DNA of 32,255 nucleotides from an uncultured Bacteroides sp. (lineage in GTDB: Bacteria; Bacteroidota; Bacteroidia; Bacteroidales; Bacteroidaceae), in the NCBI GenBank assembly GCA_905201685.1, contig CAJKOW010000016.1, positions 1 to 32,255 of the forward strand. The letters are read 5' to 3'. Positions 14,759-23,611 of this stretch are shown here, one piece after another. The notes beneath the pieces are model-generated. The model worked only from the letters and a program-made list of their open reading frames with translations, ran no database searches and had not been told where the DNA came from. The number at the start of each line of letters is the position of its first letter. Positions within the stretch are counted from its first letter, which is position 1. A program made the position numbers and the translations under genes.

Positions 14759-14799
14759 ATGTCACAAAAACAATGACTATTCTACTTGTTTTATGACAT
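14759..14799. promoter_or_regulatory. Inverted repeat upstream of hsp20
   Basis: ATGTCACAAAAACAA (14759-14773) and TTGTTTTATGACAT (14786-14799) are reverse complements except for one mismatch and one extra base, separated by 12 bases. The site lies at the probable 5' boundary of the hsp20 leader, where a heat-shock repressor or activator could bind. It does not match the CIRCE element (TTAGCACTC-N9-GAGTGCTAA). Confidence 0.45.
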
Positions 14800-14829
14800 T
14801 TTGTAACCAAACAAATTCTAATGAAAGAT

Positions 14830-15303
14830 TCAAGTCAGTTTAAAACGGATCCTCCAACGTTTATCTTCTTCGTTCCAATCGTGACTGATAATTTTAAAAG
14901 TTCCGATTTCGGACGTATTGGCCACATGTGTGCCAATGCACAAGCATTCGTCATAGTCGCCCACCTTAACTATACGTACCGTCTGCGATGCATCGTCGGG
15001 CAAACGCTTCAAATCGAAACGCCCTTTTGCTTCATCTTGCGAAATATATTCAGTTGTGACAGGCAAGTGGCGTCCTATTACTTCGTTCACCGCATCTTCC
15101 AAACGCTTCACATCGTCTTCTGTCGGGCAGTGTTCAAGCCGATAATCCAATTTACTCTTCTTCCGTTCAATATGTGCCGACACCGATCGTCCGCAACCAA
15201 ACAGACGGATCATTGTCTGATTTACAATATGTTCGCAGGTATGCATGGGTGGATATTCCTGTTTGTTGTGCTCGTTGAGCTGCAGCTGCTGTTGTTCTTC
15301 CAT
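14830..15303 (-). CDS. AlaX-like tRNA editing domain protein
   Basis: The 157-residue protein resembles the free-standing second additional domain of alanyl-tRNA synthetase (AlaX family), which hydrolyses mischarged Ser- or Gly-tRNA(Ala). Both zinc-binding signatures are present: HTCEH (H21, H25) in the HxxxH position and CIGTH (C122, H126) in the CxxxH position, within the typical GTHVANTSEIGTFKI context. It is shorter than full-length AlaX (over 200 residues), lacking the N-terminal glycyl-rich domain, like the minimal AlaX-S type. It stands alone with its own candidate promoter, 15 bases before the inverted-repeat region of hsp20 begins downstream. Substrate specificity cannot be told from the sequence. 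Confidence 0.82.
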   Translation of the reverse strand: MEEQQQLQLNEHNKQEYPPMHTCEHIVNQTMIRLFGCGRSVSAHIERKKSKLDYRLEHCPTEDDVKRLEDAVNEVIGRHLPVTTEYISQDEAKGRFDLKRLPDDASQTVRIVKVGDYDECLCIGTHVANTSEIGTFKIISHDWNEEDKRWRIRFKLT

Positions 15304-15355
15304 CCTTTTTTCTTCGTTTTAAATGATATTAATGATAAAAAAAATAAGAGTGTGC

Positions 15356-15363
15356 CAAAGATA
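15356..15363 (-). promoter_or_regulatory. Candidate -7 element of the AlaX-like gene
   Basis: Read leftward, TATCTTTG fits TAnnTTTG and lies about 52 bases upstream of the start codon. No TTG is present at the usual distance, so this is weaker than the TPR and tRNA promoters. Confidence 0.4.
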
Positions 15364-15434
15364 GCCATAATTACCTTATTATTCTGTTGACAACTCCACC
15401 AAATCCTTACACAAGAATATTTTTATCGAGAAAG

Positions 15435-15466
15435 TTTTGCAGATTTCATAAAAAGACGTACCTTTG
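15435..15466 (+). promoter_or_regulatory. Promoter of tRNA-Arg
   Basis: TTTTG (15435-15439), exactly 19 bases, then TACCTTTG (15459-15466): a perfect Bacteroidota promoter, with transcription expected to begin about 10 bases before the mature tRNA. The bases 15458-15467 also read GTACCTTTGC, which fits GTANNTTTGC, the core known for CTnDOT-type integration sites. Confidence 0.85.
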
Positions 15467-15482
15467 CACCGCAATTAAGGCT

Positions 15483-15556
<74 letters not shown>

Positions 15557-15560
15557 CAGG

Positions 15561-15613
15561 AAAAAGGAAGCTTCAAAACATCGTTGACGTGTTTTTGGGT
15601 TTCCTTTTTTATT
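15561..15613 (+). terminator. Terminator after tRNA-Arg
   Basis: AAAAAGGAA (15561-15569) pairs with TTCCTTTTT (15601-15609), with AAAACA/TGTTTT-like pairing inside, and a T-rich end follows. It begins five bases after the tRNA. Confidence 0.6.
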
Positions 15614-15663
15614 TCCCCCCGCCTCTGCTCTCTCCTGCCTGGATCCATCGGCTGAGGGCATAT

Positions 15664-15717
15664 AAAAAATAAGTGCACCAAAATCAGGAAACCGAGTTCC
15701 TGATTTCAGCACACTTT
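15664..15717 (-). terminator. Terminator of the glgB operon
   Basis: AAATCAGGAA (15681-15690) and TTCCTGATTT (15697-15706) pair perfectly around a 6-base loop, with outer AAGTGC/GCACACTT pairing. Read leftward a T-rich run (plus-strand A residues 15664-15669) follows. It is about 50 bases after the branching enzyme stop codon. Confidence 0.82.
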
Positions 15718-15767
15718 CAACCTTAACAAACCAAAAAGTCAGAAGAAGGTTGCTTAAGCGCAACCTC

Positions 15768-17780
15768 TTATTTCGTTTTCTTCAATACAACCGCTGTACG
15801 TGCAGGCACATACAGTTTCAACCATTCTTTTTTCTCCTTCTTGTAAAGAGGGTCGGGCATGGTGAAATGCTTGATGGTATCGTCGCTGAAGCCATAACCT
15901 CCGTAAGCGGGATTATCGGTATTCAGGATGACTTCATAAGAGCCGGCCGGCACAAGGAAACCATAATCGGTAAACGACTGCTTCGGATTGAAATTGAAGA
16001 CAAAGACCAGATCCTTGCGCATATAGGCCAAAATCTGATCGCTATCGTTATGCCAGATTTCCTGCACAGGCGTATCCTGGAAATTGCGAATGCTCTTGAT
16101 GACCGACAGCATGGCTATATCGAAATCGCCCAAATAGTGATAAGCCAGGTTATGATTATCGACCAAATCCCACTGACGACGCGCATACTTGCACGACCAG
16201 CCGTTGCCTTCACGCGGGAAATCGATCCACTCGGGGTGTCCGAACTCATTTCCCATGAAGTTCAGGTAACCGCCGTTGATGGTAGTGGCTGTAAGCAGAC
16301 GAATCATCTTGTGAAGGGCTATGCCGCGGTGCACACGATAGTTTTCATCACCTTTCTGCATATGCCAATACATGTCCGCATCAATCAGGCGGAAAATGAT
16401 GGTCTTGTCGCCCACAAGTGCCTGATCGTGGCTTTCGACATACGAGATAGTCTTTTCGTCCTTACGGCGATTGGTTACTTCCCAAAACATGCTGGAGGGT
16501 TTCCAATCCTCATCTATCTTTTCCTTGATGGTCTTGATCCAATAATCAGGGATGTTCATGGCCATGCGGTAGTCGAAGCCATATCCGCCGTCTTCATACT
16601 TGGCTGCCAATCCGGGCATGCCCGATACTTCTTCGGCGATGGTAATGGCATTGGGCTTGATCTGATGAATCAGACGATTGGCAAGGGTCAGGTAACAGAT
16701 GGCGTTATCGTCCTCGTGACCGTTGAAATAGTCGCCATAATTGCAGAAGGCCTCACCCAACCCATGACTATAGTAGAGCATGGATGTAACGCCATCGAAA
16801 CGGAAGCCATCGAAATGATACTCTTCCAACCAATACTTGCAATTGGACAGCAGGAAATGAATCACCTCGTTTTTCCCATAGTCGAAACACAATGAATCCC
16901 AAGCCGGATGCTCATGACGGTCGCCCGGATAGAAATACTGGTTGGGATCGCCAGCCAGATTGCCCAATCCTTCCACCTCGTTCTTTACGGCATGCGAATG
17001 TACGATATCCATGATGACAGCAATGCCCATGCCGTGAGCCGTATCGATCAGTTCCTTCAGTTCGTCGGGAGTGCCGAAACGCGAGGATGCCGCAAAGAAG
17101 CTGGATACATGGTAACCAAAACTCCCATAATAAGGATGTTCCTGAATGGCCATAATCTGAATGCAATTATAACCGTCTTTTACGATGCGTGGAAGCACAT
17201 TCTCTTGAAACTCTTTATAGGTACCGATTTTTTCTTCTTGTTGAGCCATTCCGATATGGCACTCGTAAATGAGCAACGGGACATTTTTTGCCGGTTTGAA
17301 CACCCGTTTTTTCATCTTATAGGGCTTCTCGGGATCCCAAACCTGGGCACTGAAAATCTTTGTCTGCTCGTCCTGAACAACACGTGTGGCCCATGCGGGG
17401 ATACGTTCGCCTTGTCCACCCTCCCAATGCACCATCATCTTGTACAAATCGCCATGCTTCATGGCACCGGCGGGCAACTTGATTTCCCAATTGCCATTGG
17501 CCTTACGCTTCAAGCTGTATTTCTTTTCTTCCTTCCAGCCGTTGAAGGTTCCAATCAGGTATATTTGAGTGGCATTAGGTGCCCATTCACGAAATACCCA
17601 TCCGTCGGCCGTGCGATGCAAGCCAAAATATAAGTAACCGGACGCAAAGTCGGACAAAGTATGCTTTCCTTTGTTGGTCAGTTCGGCTTCCTTGTCGATG
17701 GCATGCTGATGACGGCCATTGATCGCGTCGGCATAAGGCTCAAGCCACGGGTCGTTTTTAATCAAGTTCAATGTTTCCAT
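15768..17780 (-). CDS. glgB: 1,4-alpha-glucan branching enzyme
   Basis: This cytosolic GH13 enzyme cuts alpha-1,4 chains of glycogen and rejoins them as alpha-1,6 branches. From the ATG at 17780 it has 670 residues: an N-terminal helix, a CBM48 domain (about 50-150, WVFREWAPNATQIYLIGTFN), the GH13 barrel (about 165-560) and a C-terminal beta-sandwich. Catalytic residues, numbered from this start, are D329 (nucleophile in GFRFDGVTSM), E383 (TIAEEVSG) and D452 (YVESHDQAL). The AEEVSGMP and GNEFGHPEW motifs put it with the eukaryotic-like GH13_8 group. An in-frame ATG at 17789 would add three residues. It is the last gene of the DUF2461-YhcH-glgB unit, 18-27 bases behind YhcH, and complements the synthase-phosphorylase operon to the right. 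Confidence 0.94.
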   Translation of the reverse strand: METLNLIKNDPWLEPYADAINGRHQHAIDKEAELTNKGKHTLSDFASGYLYFGLHRTADGWVFREWAPNATQIYLIGTFNGWKEEKKYSLKRKANGNWEIKLPAGAMKHGDLYKMMVHWEGGQGERIPAWATRVVQDEQTKIFSAQVWDPEKPYKMKKRVFKPAKNVPLLIYECHIGMAQQEEKIGTYKEFQENVLPRIVKDGYNCIQIMAIQEHPYYGSFGYHVSSFFAASSRFGTPDELKELIDTAHGMGIAVIMDIVHSHAVKNEVEGLGNLAGDPNQYFYPGDRHEHPAWDSLCFDYGKNEVIHFLLSNCKYWLEEYHFDGFRFDGVTSMLYYSHGLGEAFCNYGDYFNGHEDDNAICYLTLANRLIHQIKPNAITIAEEVSGMPGLAAKYEDGGYGFDYRMAMNIPDYWIKTIKEKIDEDWKPSSMFWEVTNRRKDEKTISYVESHDQALVGDKTIIFRLIDADMYWHMQKGDENYRVHRGIALHKMIRLLTATTINGGYLNFMGNEFGHPEWIDFPREGNGWSCKYARRQWDLVDNHNLAYHYLGDFDIAMLSVIKSIRNFQDTPVQEIWHNDSDQILAYMRKDLVFVFNFNPKQSFTDYGFLVPAGSYEVILNTDNPAYGGYGFSDDTIKHFTMPDPLYKKEKKEWLKLYVPARTAVVLKKTK

Positions 17781-17807
17781 AAAATACAATCTTAGGATTC
17801 GTTATAT

Positions 17808-18254
17808 TCAGACTTTAATTTTCACAATAATCTTCTTCACGCCCTTGGGTGTAATGCCGGGCGCATGGACATCCTGCGGGAAGAAGATGGCAAACATGCC
17901 AGGCTTTACAGTCAGATAACTCTCAGCAGGTCCGTCGAAGAACATGATGTCTTTTTCAGCATTGTAAGGGGTGCTGACCGGCAATTCCTCCTGAAGCGGC
18001 GTATAGCCCATGACCTCCACATCCGAAACCGGAATCTGAATGTCGATGTATTCCTTGTGAGCTTCCAAACGGGCCTCTTTGGAAGTTTTAGGCTGGGTTT
18101 GAGCAACATTTACCCAAAGTTCCTTACCCTTCAACTCCTTTTTTCCTATCTCCAGCGTCGCCCAATCAGTGGATTTCAAGAACTCGGCGACTTGTGCAAA
18201 CAGGGGGTGAAGCGAAACGTATTCCCCTATATGTTCCAATTTGTCTATTACCAT
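17808..18254 (-). CDS. YhcH/YjgK/YiaL family protein
   Basis: The 148-residue protein belongs to the DUF386/EbgC-like family of small double-stranded beta-helix (cupin-like) proteins, thought to handle sugars such as sialic-acid derivatives or open-chain intermediates; true activities are poorly established. Family landmarks are LEAHKEYIDIQ (64-74), holding metal-ligand-type His and Glu, and FFPQDVHAPG (124-133) with a further His. Full family length. It lies 37 bases behind DUF2461 and 18-27 bases ahead of glgB, so it is probably co-transcribed with the branching enzyme, an unusual partner for a YhcH protein. It may act on a reducing-end or free sugar intermediate of glycogen turnover, which is inference. 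Confidence 0.88.
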   Translation of the reverse strand: MVIDKLEHIGEYVSLHPLFAQVAEFLKSTDWATLEIGKKELKGKELWVNVAQTQPKTSKEARLEAHKEYIDIQIPVSDVEVMGYTPLQEELPVSTPYNAEKDIMFFDGPAESYLTVKPGMFAIFFPQDVHAPGITPKGVKKIIVKIKV

Positions 18255-18291
18255 AGTTTTAAGATGTTAATTGGTTATTATCACATATGCT

Positions 18292-18963
18292 TTATTCATA
18301 TTCGAACTCATCAATCGTATAATTTATAAAGTCGGAAAAGCGCTTCATTTGCCTGAAGATTTCTTCCGTCCGATCCAAAAAATCCGATTCGGTAAAGAAA
18401 CTGTCGGGCACACTGCAGGCAACCGTATATTCCTTGCATTGCAGATACTTCAGATAGGGATAATCTTTGGAGAATCCTTTGGGAGCCGATTTCAGGAAAC
18501 TTTCTCCAACGACAGGAAAGTATTGCTTAAACCGGGGGTCTTCGACAATGCTGCGATATTCGGCCATATTGTCGTAAACGGCTTGCCTCAAAGCACGAAG
18601 CAAAGGTGACGGAAGACAGTAGCTTCCACCCGCCAGCAAGCAGTTGTCCGGCTGAAGGTGGACATAATAACCGCAATGATATGACTTTTTCCCTTTCGGA
18701 TTGATATAGCCGCCGATGTGTATCTTATAGGGAGTTTTGTCTTCCGAGAAACGCGTATCCCTGTATATGCGGTAAGTGCAATCTTTGGGCTCAATGCAAC
18801 GGACACTCTCATCGAACAAGGAAATCCGAGAGATGACGGCAGATAATAAGTTGTCGAACTCAGTGCGAGCCGTTTCGTAGTAATCACGATGGGCATTGAA
18901 CCATTCACGATTGTTGTTGGCTGCCAGATCTTTTAGAAATTGGAATATAACAGGTATATCCAT
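18292..18963 (-). CDS. DUF2461 family protein
   Basis: The 223-residue protein fits DUF2461 (the TIGR02453 type), whose function is unknown. Typical runs are FLKDLAANNNREWFNAHRDYY near the N-terminus, CTYRIYRDTRFSEDKTPYKIHIGGYI (62-87) and the YYVHLQPDNCLLAGGSY core. No signal peptide or membrane helix. It opens the unit that continues with YhcH and glgB, preceded by a -7-like TAAGTTTG at 18994-19001. Length is normal. A link to glycogen rests on gene order only. Confidence 0.88.
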   Translation of the reverse strand: MDIPVIFQFLKDLAANNNREWFNAHRDYYETARTEFDNLLSAVISRISLFDESVRCIEPKDCTYRIYRDTRFSEDKTPYKIHIGGYINPKGKKSYHCGYYVHLQPDNCLLAGGSYCLPSPLLRALRQAVYDNMAEYRSIVEDPRFKQYFPVVGESFLKSAPKGFSKDYPYLKYLQCKEYTVACSVPDSFFTESDFLDRTEEIFRQMKRFSDFINYTIDEFEYE

Positions 18964-18993
18964 ACATCCATCTACATTTCTTTATTTATTTGA

Positions 18994-19001
18994 CAAACTT
19001 A
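18994..19001 (-). promoter_or_regulatory. Candidate -7 element before DUF2461
   Basis: Read leftward, TAAGTTTG matches TAnnTTTG. A TTTG lies 16 bases further upstream, shorter than the usual 19-21. The position is between the phosphorylase terminator and the DUF2461 start. Confidence 0.35.
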
Positions 19002-19044
19002 CAAATAATTTTTTGAACAAACGAAGAAGTATGAGAAAAAGAAA

Positions 19045-19095
19045 CAAAAAAGCCGTGCCGGCAAAAACAATCCATGATCATTTTGCCGACACAGC
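19045..19095 (-). terminator. Terminator of the glycogen synthase-phosphorylase operon
   Basis: AGCCGTGCCGGCAAAA (19050-19065) pairs with TTTTGCCGACACAGCT (19080-19095) apart from two positions. Read leftward it runs into a T-tract (plus-strand A residues 19045-19050). It lies about 65 bases after the phosphorylase stop. Confidence 0.8.
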
Positions 19096-19161
19096 TTATC
19101 TGATTTTCTACAGAGCAGGTTGTCTATTCCGACACCTGTCGCTGTCTAACACTTTCAACAA

Positions 19162-21726
19162 TCAATTGAACCAGCGAACATAGCAGAAGTCCTGACGATG
19201 GGGCAGATCGGGGTTCTTTGGGAACATACGGTAAGCCACTTTGAAACTTCCTGCATTTTCCAGTTTGTGCTTAGCACGGAAGGTATAAAGAGTACCCTCT
19301 TTCTTCACCACTTCGAACGGCTCGACTGAATATACATGCTGTTTGCCATCACCGGCAGTGTAAGTTGTTACCAGTTCGAGGCCGATTGCATCGTCCAAGC
19401 CCTTCTCGTCGATGACGTATGTGATGGAATATTCCTTTCCGCTTTCGATGGATGCTTGCTTGATTTCTTCCGACTTCTCGCAAGAGACGATCTCGATGCT
19501 GTCCCACTTCTCGGCTACCATTTCCTTCCAAGCAGCAATTTCCTTGGCCTTGGCATTGTTGTCGGCAGCCAGCAGGTGGAAGCGTTTAGCCTCCTTGTTA
19601 TAGAACTTGTTGTAGTAATCGTCCAACTGACGTTTCATCGTATAATGAGGCGCAATCTGAGCGATAGAGTTCTTGATGGTCTTGATCCATCCTTCGGAGT
19701 ATCCCTTCTTGTTGCGTGCATAATACAAGGGCAGGATTTCTGTTTCGAGGATGCTGTAGATGGTAGCGGCATCGAGCTGATCCTGATGTTCCTGATTCTG
19801 ATAAGTACGCTTCTCGGTCAAAGCCCAACCTGCGCCTTCACGATAGCCTTCGAGCCACCAGCCGTCGAGCACGGAGAAGTTGATGACACCATTCATCAAG
19901 GCCTTTTCACCTGACGTACCGGATGCTTCGAGCGGACGGGTCGGAGTGTTCAGCCAGATGTCAACACCCGATATAAGGCGACGCGCCAACTGCATGTCGT
20001 AGTTCTCGAGGAAGATGATCTTGCCCAGGAACTCGGGACGACGCGAGATTTCGATGATCTTCTTGATCAATCCCTGGCCGGCACCATCGTGCGGATGAGC
20101 CTTACCTGTGTACAGGAACTGAACAGGATAGTCGGGATTATTTACAATTTTAGCCAGACGATCGAGATCGGTGAACAACAGGTGTGCACGCTTGTAAGTG
20201 GCAAAACGACGGCCGAATCCGATCAGCAGTGCATTCGGATTGATCTTGTCGAGCAGGGATACGATGCGCGAAGGATCGCCCTGATTCTTCAGCCAGCTTT
20301 CGCGGAACTGACGACGAATGAAGTCGATCAGTTTGTTCTTCAAAGCCATGCGGGTCTTCCAGATTTCTTCATCGGGTACGTTATAGATGGCTTCCCAGAT
20401 CTTTGCATTCGACTGGTCGAACCAGAAGTTTTCGTCGAAGTGAGCGGCATAAAGCTGTTTCCATTCGGTGGCGCTCCATGTGGGGAAGTGTACGCCGTTG
20501 GTCACATAACCTACGTGCATTTCTTCAGGGAAGTAGCCCTTCCAGATAGGCGCAAACATCTCCTGCGATACTTTTCCGTGCAGCCAGCTTACGCCGTTGA
20601 CTTCCTGAGAAGTGTTGCAGGCAAAGATTGACATACAGAAGCGCTCGCCCTTGTCGCCGGGGTTGTTGCGTCCCAGGTCCATCAGATCGTCCCAAGTAAT
20701 GCCCATTCTTGAAGGATAACCGCCCATGTACTTGCCAAACAAACCTTCGTCGAAGTAGTCGTGACCGGCAGGCACCGGTGTATGTACGGTGTAAAGCGAA
20801 GAAGCGCGAACCAGCTCGATTGCCTGGTTGTAGGTCAGACCTTCGGCAACGTAGTCGCAGATACGCTGTACGTTGATGAGGGCGGCGTGTCCTTCGTTGC
20901 AATGATAAATGTCTTTCTTGATGCCCAGTTTCTTCAGCGTCAGGATACCGCCGATACCCAACAGGATTTCCTGTTTCAGACGGTTTTCCCAGTCACCACC
21001 ATACAACTGGTGAGTGATGGAGCGGTCGAATTCGCTGTTCATCTCGTTGTCCGTATCCAGCAGATACAAGGAGATACGTCCTACGTTGACTTTCCATACA
21101 TAGGCATGTACGTAGTAGTCGAGGTAAGGTACGTCAACGATCACCTGCTGTCCGTTTTCATCGAGCACACGGTCGATGGGCAGCTGGCCAAAGTTTTGTG
21201 CTTCGTAGTTGGCTATCTGCTGACCGTCCATCGACAAGGTCTGTGTGAAGTAGCCATAACGATAGAGAAAGCCGACGGCGCACAAGTCAACATTGCTGTC
21301 GGAAGCTTCTTTCAGATAGTCGCCAGCCAATACGCCGAGACCTCCTGAATATATTTTAAGTACGTGGTTCAAACCGTATTCCATACTGAAGTAGGCCACG
21401 GAAGGACGATTCTTGTCCGGCTCTACATCCATATAATGACGGAACTTGGAGTAAACTGCCTCTAATCTGCGAAGAATAACATCATCATTCGCCAATGCTT
21501 CAAGCTTGGCAAAGCTCATACGTTCCAACAGTAAGACGGGATTTTGTCCCACTTCTTTCCAGAGAGCCGGATCAAGGTCTTTAAACAACTCAGTAGCTTC
21601 ATAGTTCCACGACCACCAGATGTTTCGTGCCAATTCAGACAACTTCTCCAGTTTTTCAGGAATATGAGATTTCACATTCACTTCCCTCCAATTCGGAGTG
21701 TTTACATTACTAACTTTAATCTTCAT
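19162..21726 (-). CDS. glgP: Alpha-glucan (glycogen) phosphorylase
   Basis: This PLP-dependent GT35 enzyme releases glucose-1-phosphate from glycogen ends. Its 854 residues have the N-terminal DUF3417 segment (about 15-120, LSELARNIWWSWNYEATELF), the two GT-B domains, and a C-terminal extension (about 740-854). The PLP lysine is K608 in EASGTSGEKALMNG, the equivalent of the classical EASGTGNMK motif; IYSGGLGVLAGD and GRRFATYKRA are also typical. It belongs to the shorter Thermotoga/archaeal-like class of phosphorylases rather than the E. coli type. It is 31 bases behind the glycogen synthase gene, so synthesis and breakdown enzymes are made together, leaving direction of flux to enzyme-level control. 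Confidence 0.94.
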   Translation of the reverse strand: MKIKVSNVNTPNWREVNVKSHIPEKLEKLSELARNIWWSWNYEATELFKDLDPALWKEVGQNPVLLLERMSFAKLEALANDDVILRRLEAVYSKFRHYMDVEPDKNRPSVAYFSMEYGLNHVLKIYSGGLGVLAGDYLKEASDSNVDLCAVGFLYRYGYFTQTLSMDGQQIANYEAQNFGQLPIDRVLDENGQQVIVDVPYLDYYVHAYVWKVNVGRISLYLLDTDNEMNSEFDRSITHQLYGGDWENRLKQEILLGIGGILTLKKLGIKKDIYHCNEGHAALINVQRICDYVAEGLTYNQAIELVRASSLYTVHTPVPAGHDYFDEGLFGKYMGGYPSRMGITWDDLMDLGRNNPGDKGERFCMSIFACNTSQEVNGVSWLHGKVSQEMFAPIWKGYFPEEMHVGYVTNGVHFPTWSATEWKQLYAAHFDENFWFDQSNAKIWEAIYNVPDEEIWKTRMALKNKLIDFIRRQFRESWLKNQGDPSRIVSLLDKINPNALLIGFGRRFATYKRAHLLFTDLDRLAKIVNNPDYPVQFLYTGKAHPHDGAGQGLIKKIIEISRRPEFLGKIIFLENYDMQLARRLISGVDIWLNTPTRPLEASGTSGEKALMNGVINFSVLDGWWLEGYREGAGWALTEKRTYQNQEHQDQLDAATIYSILETEILPLYYARNKKGYSEGWIKTIKNSIAQIAPHYTMKRQLDDYYNKFYNKEAKRFHLLAADNNAKAKEIAAWKEMVAEKWDSIEIVSCEKSEEIKQASIESGKEYSITYVIDEKGLDDAIGLELVTTYTAGDGKQHVYSVEPFEVVKKEGTLYTFRAKHKLENAGSFKVAYRMFPKNPDLPHRQDFCYVRWFN

Positions 21727-21757
21727 TGTATGATAACTTGATTGATAAATAAATTCG

Positions 21758-23431
21758 TTAACCCAACAGACGCTTCATGGCATTGCGCAGGGCGATGTCA
21801 TAAGCTTCATAATAATATTGAATAAAGTGCTTCCAGAGGGCCTGTTCGGCTACCTGGCTTGCCCTTTTGCGTATTTCTTTGATCTCAGCATCAGTCTTGG
21901 CCGAGAATGCCGAGATGGTATCCTTAATGCCGTCGGCCACTTCCGAATAGTTGTAGTCGGAACGATGCAGCACCTCCACCCCGTCGTCGATGCCATGCTG
22001 GTTTTTCAGGCTTTTCACCCAAAGCCCGAATCCGGCGAGGTCGGTCGTCACGGTAGGCACATGGAAGGCGACACTCTCCAGCGGCGTATATCCCCAAGGC
22101 TCGTAATACGAAGGATAGACACTGAGGTCTTCGCCGATGATGACGTCGTAGTAGTGCTTGTTGATGATACCGTCTTTACCATCCAGATAGCAGGGCACGA
22201 AGATGACCTTGACATTGTCTTCGGGTCGGTTGCCCATGCCTAAGTATTTGAGCATGTCCAATACCTGGTCGTGCGTCATGTTGCGCAGCCAGTGGGTGAT
22301 GAAGGGGCACTCCAGAGGGGTGGTGTATTTTTCGTCTTTCTTCTTCAGCCGCTCCTGCAGATCTTCGCGCGGATCGCCTACCCATCCGGGCACGTTGACG
22401 AATGCCAGCACTTTCTTCTTCAGGTTCTTATCGCGGTTGAGGCGGTTCAGCGACTCCAAAAAGACGTTGATACCTTTGTTCTTGAACTCGTATCGTCCGC
22501 TTGTGCCTACAATCAGCGTGTCATCGCCCAGGTTGTCGCCCAACACGCAGTTGGCTACGCGCAACATCAATGCTCGCGCACGCTTGCGTTTATTGGTAAA
22601 CGTGATACCTTTGGGGACAAAATCGTCTTCGAAGCCATTCATCAGGATGACGTCGGCCGACTTGTCGAGCAGTTCACGGCATTCGTTGTTGGTAATCTCG
22701 CTGACGGTTGTAAAGCAATCGACATTGTGCGCCGTCTGCTTTTCGATGGAGTGCTTAGATTGCATGTTCAGTTCTACGGCCATCTGATCGCCGTTGTAGG
22801 CAAAGAGATAATCGTAAAGCGGTTTGTCATTTCCCGCTATTGAACGGCCGATGGACGTGGCGTGCGTAGTGAAGATGGTAGCTATCTCGGGGACGGCTGT
22901 CCGCAGATAGAGGGCTCCCATGCCTGTCATCCACTCGTGTGCCTGAAAAATGACTTTGTCGTCGGCCGTGAGGTTATACCGATAAAAACTCTCCACAACT
23001 TTTCCTGAAGCGTAGGCAAACATGGAGGCTTCGTCGTAGTCGCCATAAGCGTGCAGCGAATCGACCTGGAAGCGATTCCACATATCAGTATAGATTTCAT
23101 TCTTTTGTGAATAAAACGGCTGAAAATCGACCAGGATCACGATGGGTTCACCGGGTACTTGCCAGCGTCCCACGCGCACGGACAAGTGGTCGTGCTCTGT
23201 CGCATATTTTTTCCACGCTGCGCATAGATTTTCCGATTCGGCAAACAGCGGATTTTCCTTTCCCTTCCAAAAGTCCGGACCTATAAAGATCACTCTGTCA
23301 CGAAACTTGTTTTGTAAAGTGTTTGCCCTTGTTGACAAAACCGTATAAATACCACCGACTTTATTGCATACCTCCCAACTTGCTTCAAAGATGTAATCGG
23401 GGGTTAGTAGTTCCTTAGCCATATATGTCAT
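21758..23431 (-). CDS. Glycogen synthase, GT3 (eukaryotic-like) type
   Basis: The 557-residue cytosolic enzyme extends alpha-1,4-glucan chains. It is related to yeast and animal GYS (GT3) rather than bacterial GlgA (GT5): EASWEVCNKVGGIYTVLSTR (16-35) is the GT3 N-terminal signature, and YYEPWGYTPLES (442-453) carries E444 and E452 with the eight-residue spacing of yeast Gsy2 E509/E517. GT3 enzymes use UDP-glucose in eukaryotes, and no ADP-glucose pyrophosphorylase gene is in the window, which fits UDP-glucose use here. It lacks the long regulatory tails of the animal enzymes. Two ATGs (23431, 23422) are possible. It is the first gene of the synthase-phosphorylase operon, with a -7-like box 25-32 bases upstream. 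Confidence 0.92.
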   Translation of the reverse strand: MTYMAKELLTPDYIFEASWEVCNKVGGIYTVLSTRANTLQNKFRDRVIFIGPDFWKGKENPLFAESENLCAAWKKYATEHDHLSVRVGRWQVPGEPIVILVDFQPFYSQKNEIYTDMWNRFQVDSLHAYGDYDEASMFAYASGKVVESFYRYNLTADDKVIFQAHEWMTGMGALYLRTAVPEIATIFTTHATSIGRSIAGNDKPLYDYLFAYNGDQMAVELNMQSKHSIEKQTAHNVDCFTTVSEITNNECRELLDKSADVILMNGFEDDFVPKGITFTNKRKRARALMLRVANCVLGDNLGDDTLIVGTSGRYEFKNKGINVFLESLNRLNRDKNLKKKVLAFVNVPGWVGDPREDLQERLKKKDEKYTTPLECPFITHWLRNMTHDQVLDMLKYLGMGNRPEDNVKVIFVPCYLDGKDGIINKHYYDVIIGEDLSVYPSYYEPWGYTPLESVAFHVPTVTTDLAGFGLWVKSLKNQHGIDDGVEVLHRSDYNYSEVADGIKDTISAFSAKTDAEIKEIRKRASQVAEQALWKHFIQYYYEAYDIALRNAMKRLLG

Positions 23432-23455
23432 TATATCTCAACTTTATTGTGCCTG

Positions 23456-23463
23456 CAAAAATA
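23456..23463 (-). promoter_or_regulatory. Candidate -7 element of the glycogen synthase operon
   Basis: Read leftward, TATTTTTG matches TAnnTTTG about 25 bases before the start codon. No TTG box is seen at the expected distance. Confidence 0.4.
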
Positions 23464-23611
23464 CATATTATTCTTTGAAAAATAGCCTTTTACTTGAAAA
23501 AACTAACGAGAAAAATCTGTTTTCGGCATTTCTAAAACGCCACAACAGCATGCAGGGCACTTTTGAGAATCTGCCTTACTGAATGCCGACGGCCTCCGGA
23601 CGGCATCTGCC

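Noticed and set aside
19030..19183. A possible 50-residue rightward protein starting MRKRNKK
   Set aside because: It lies across the phosphorylase terminator hairpin, has no promoter and overlaps the end of the phosphorylase gene.
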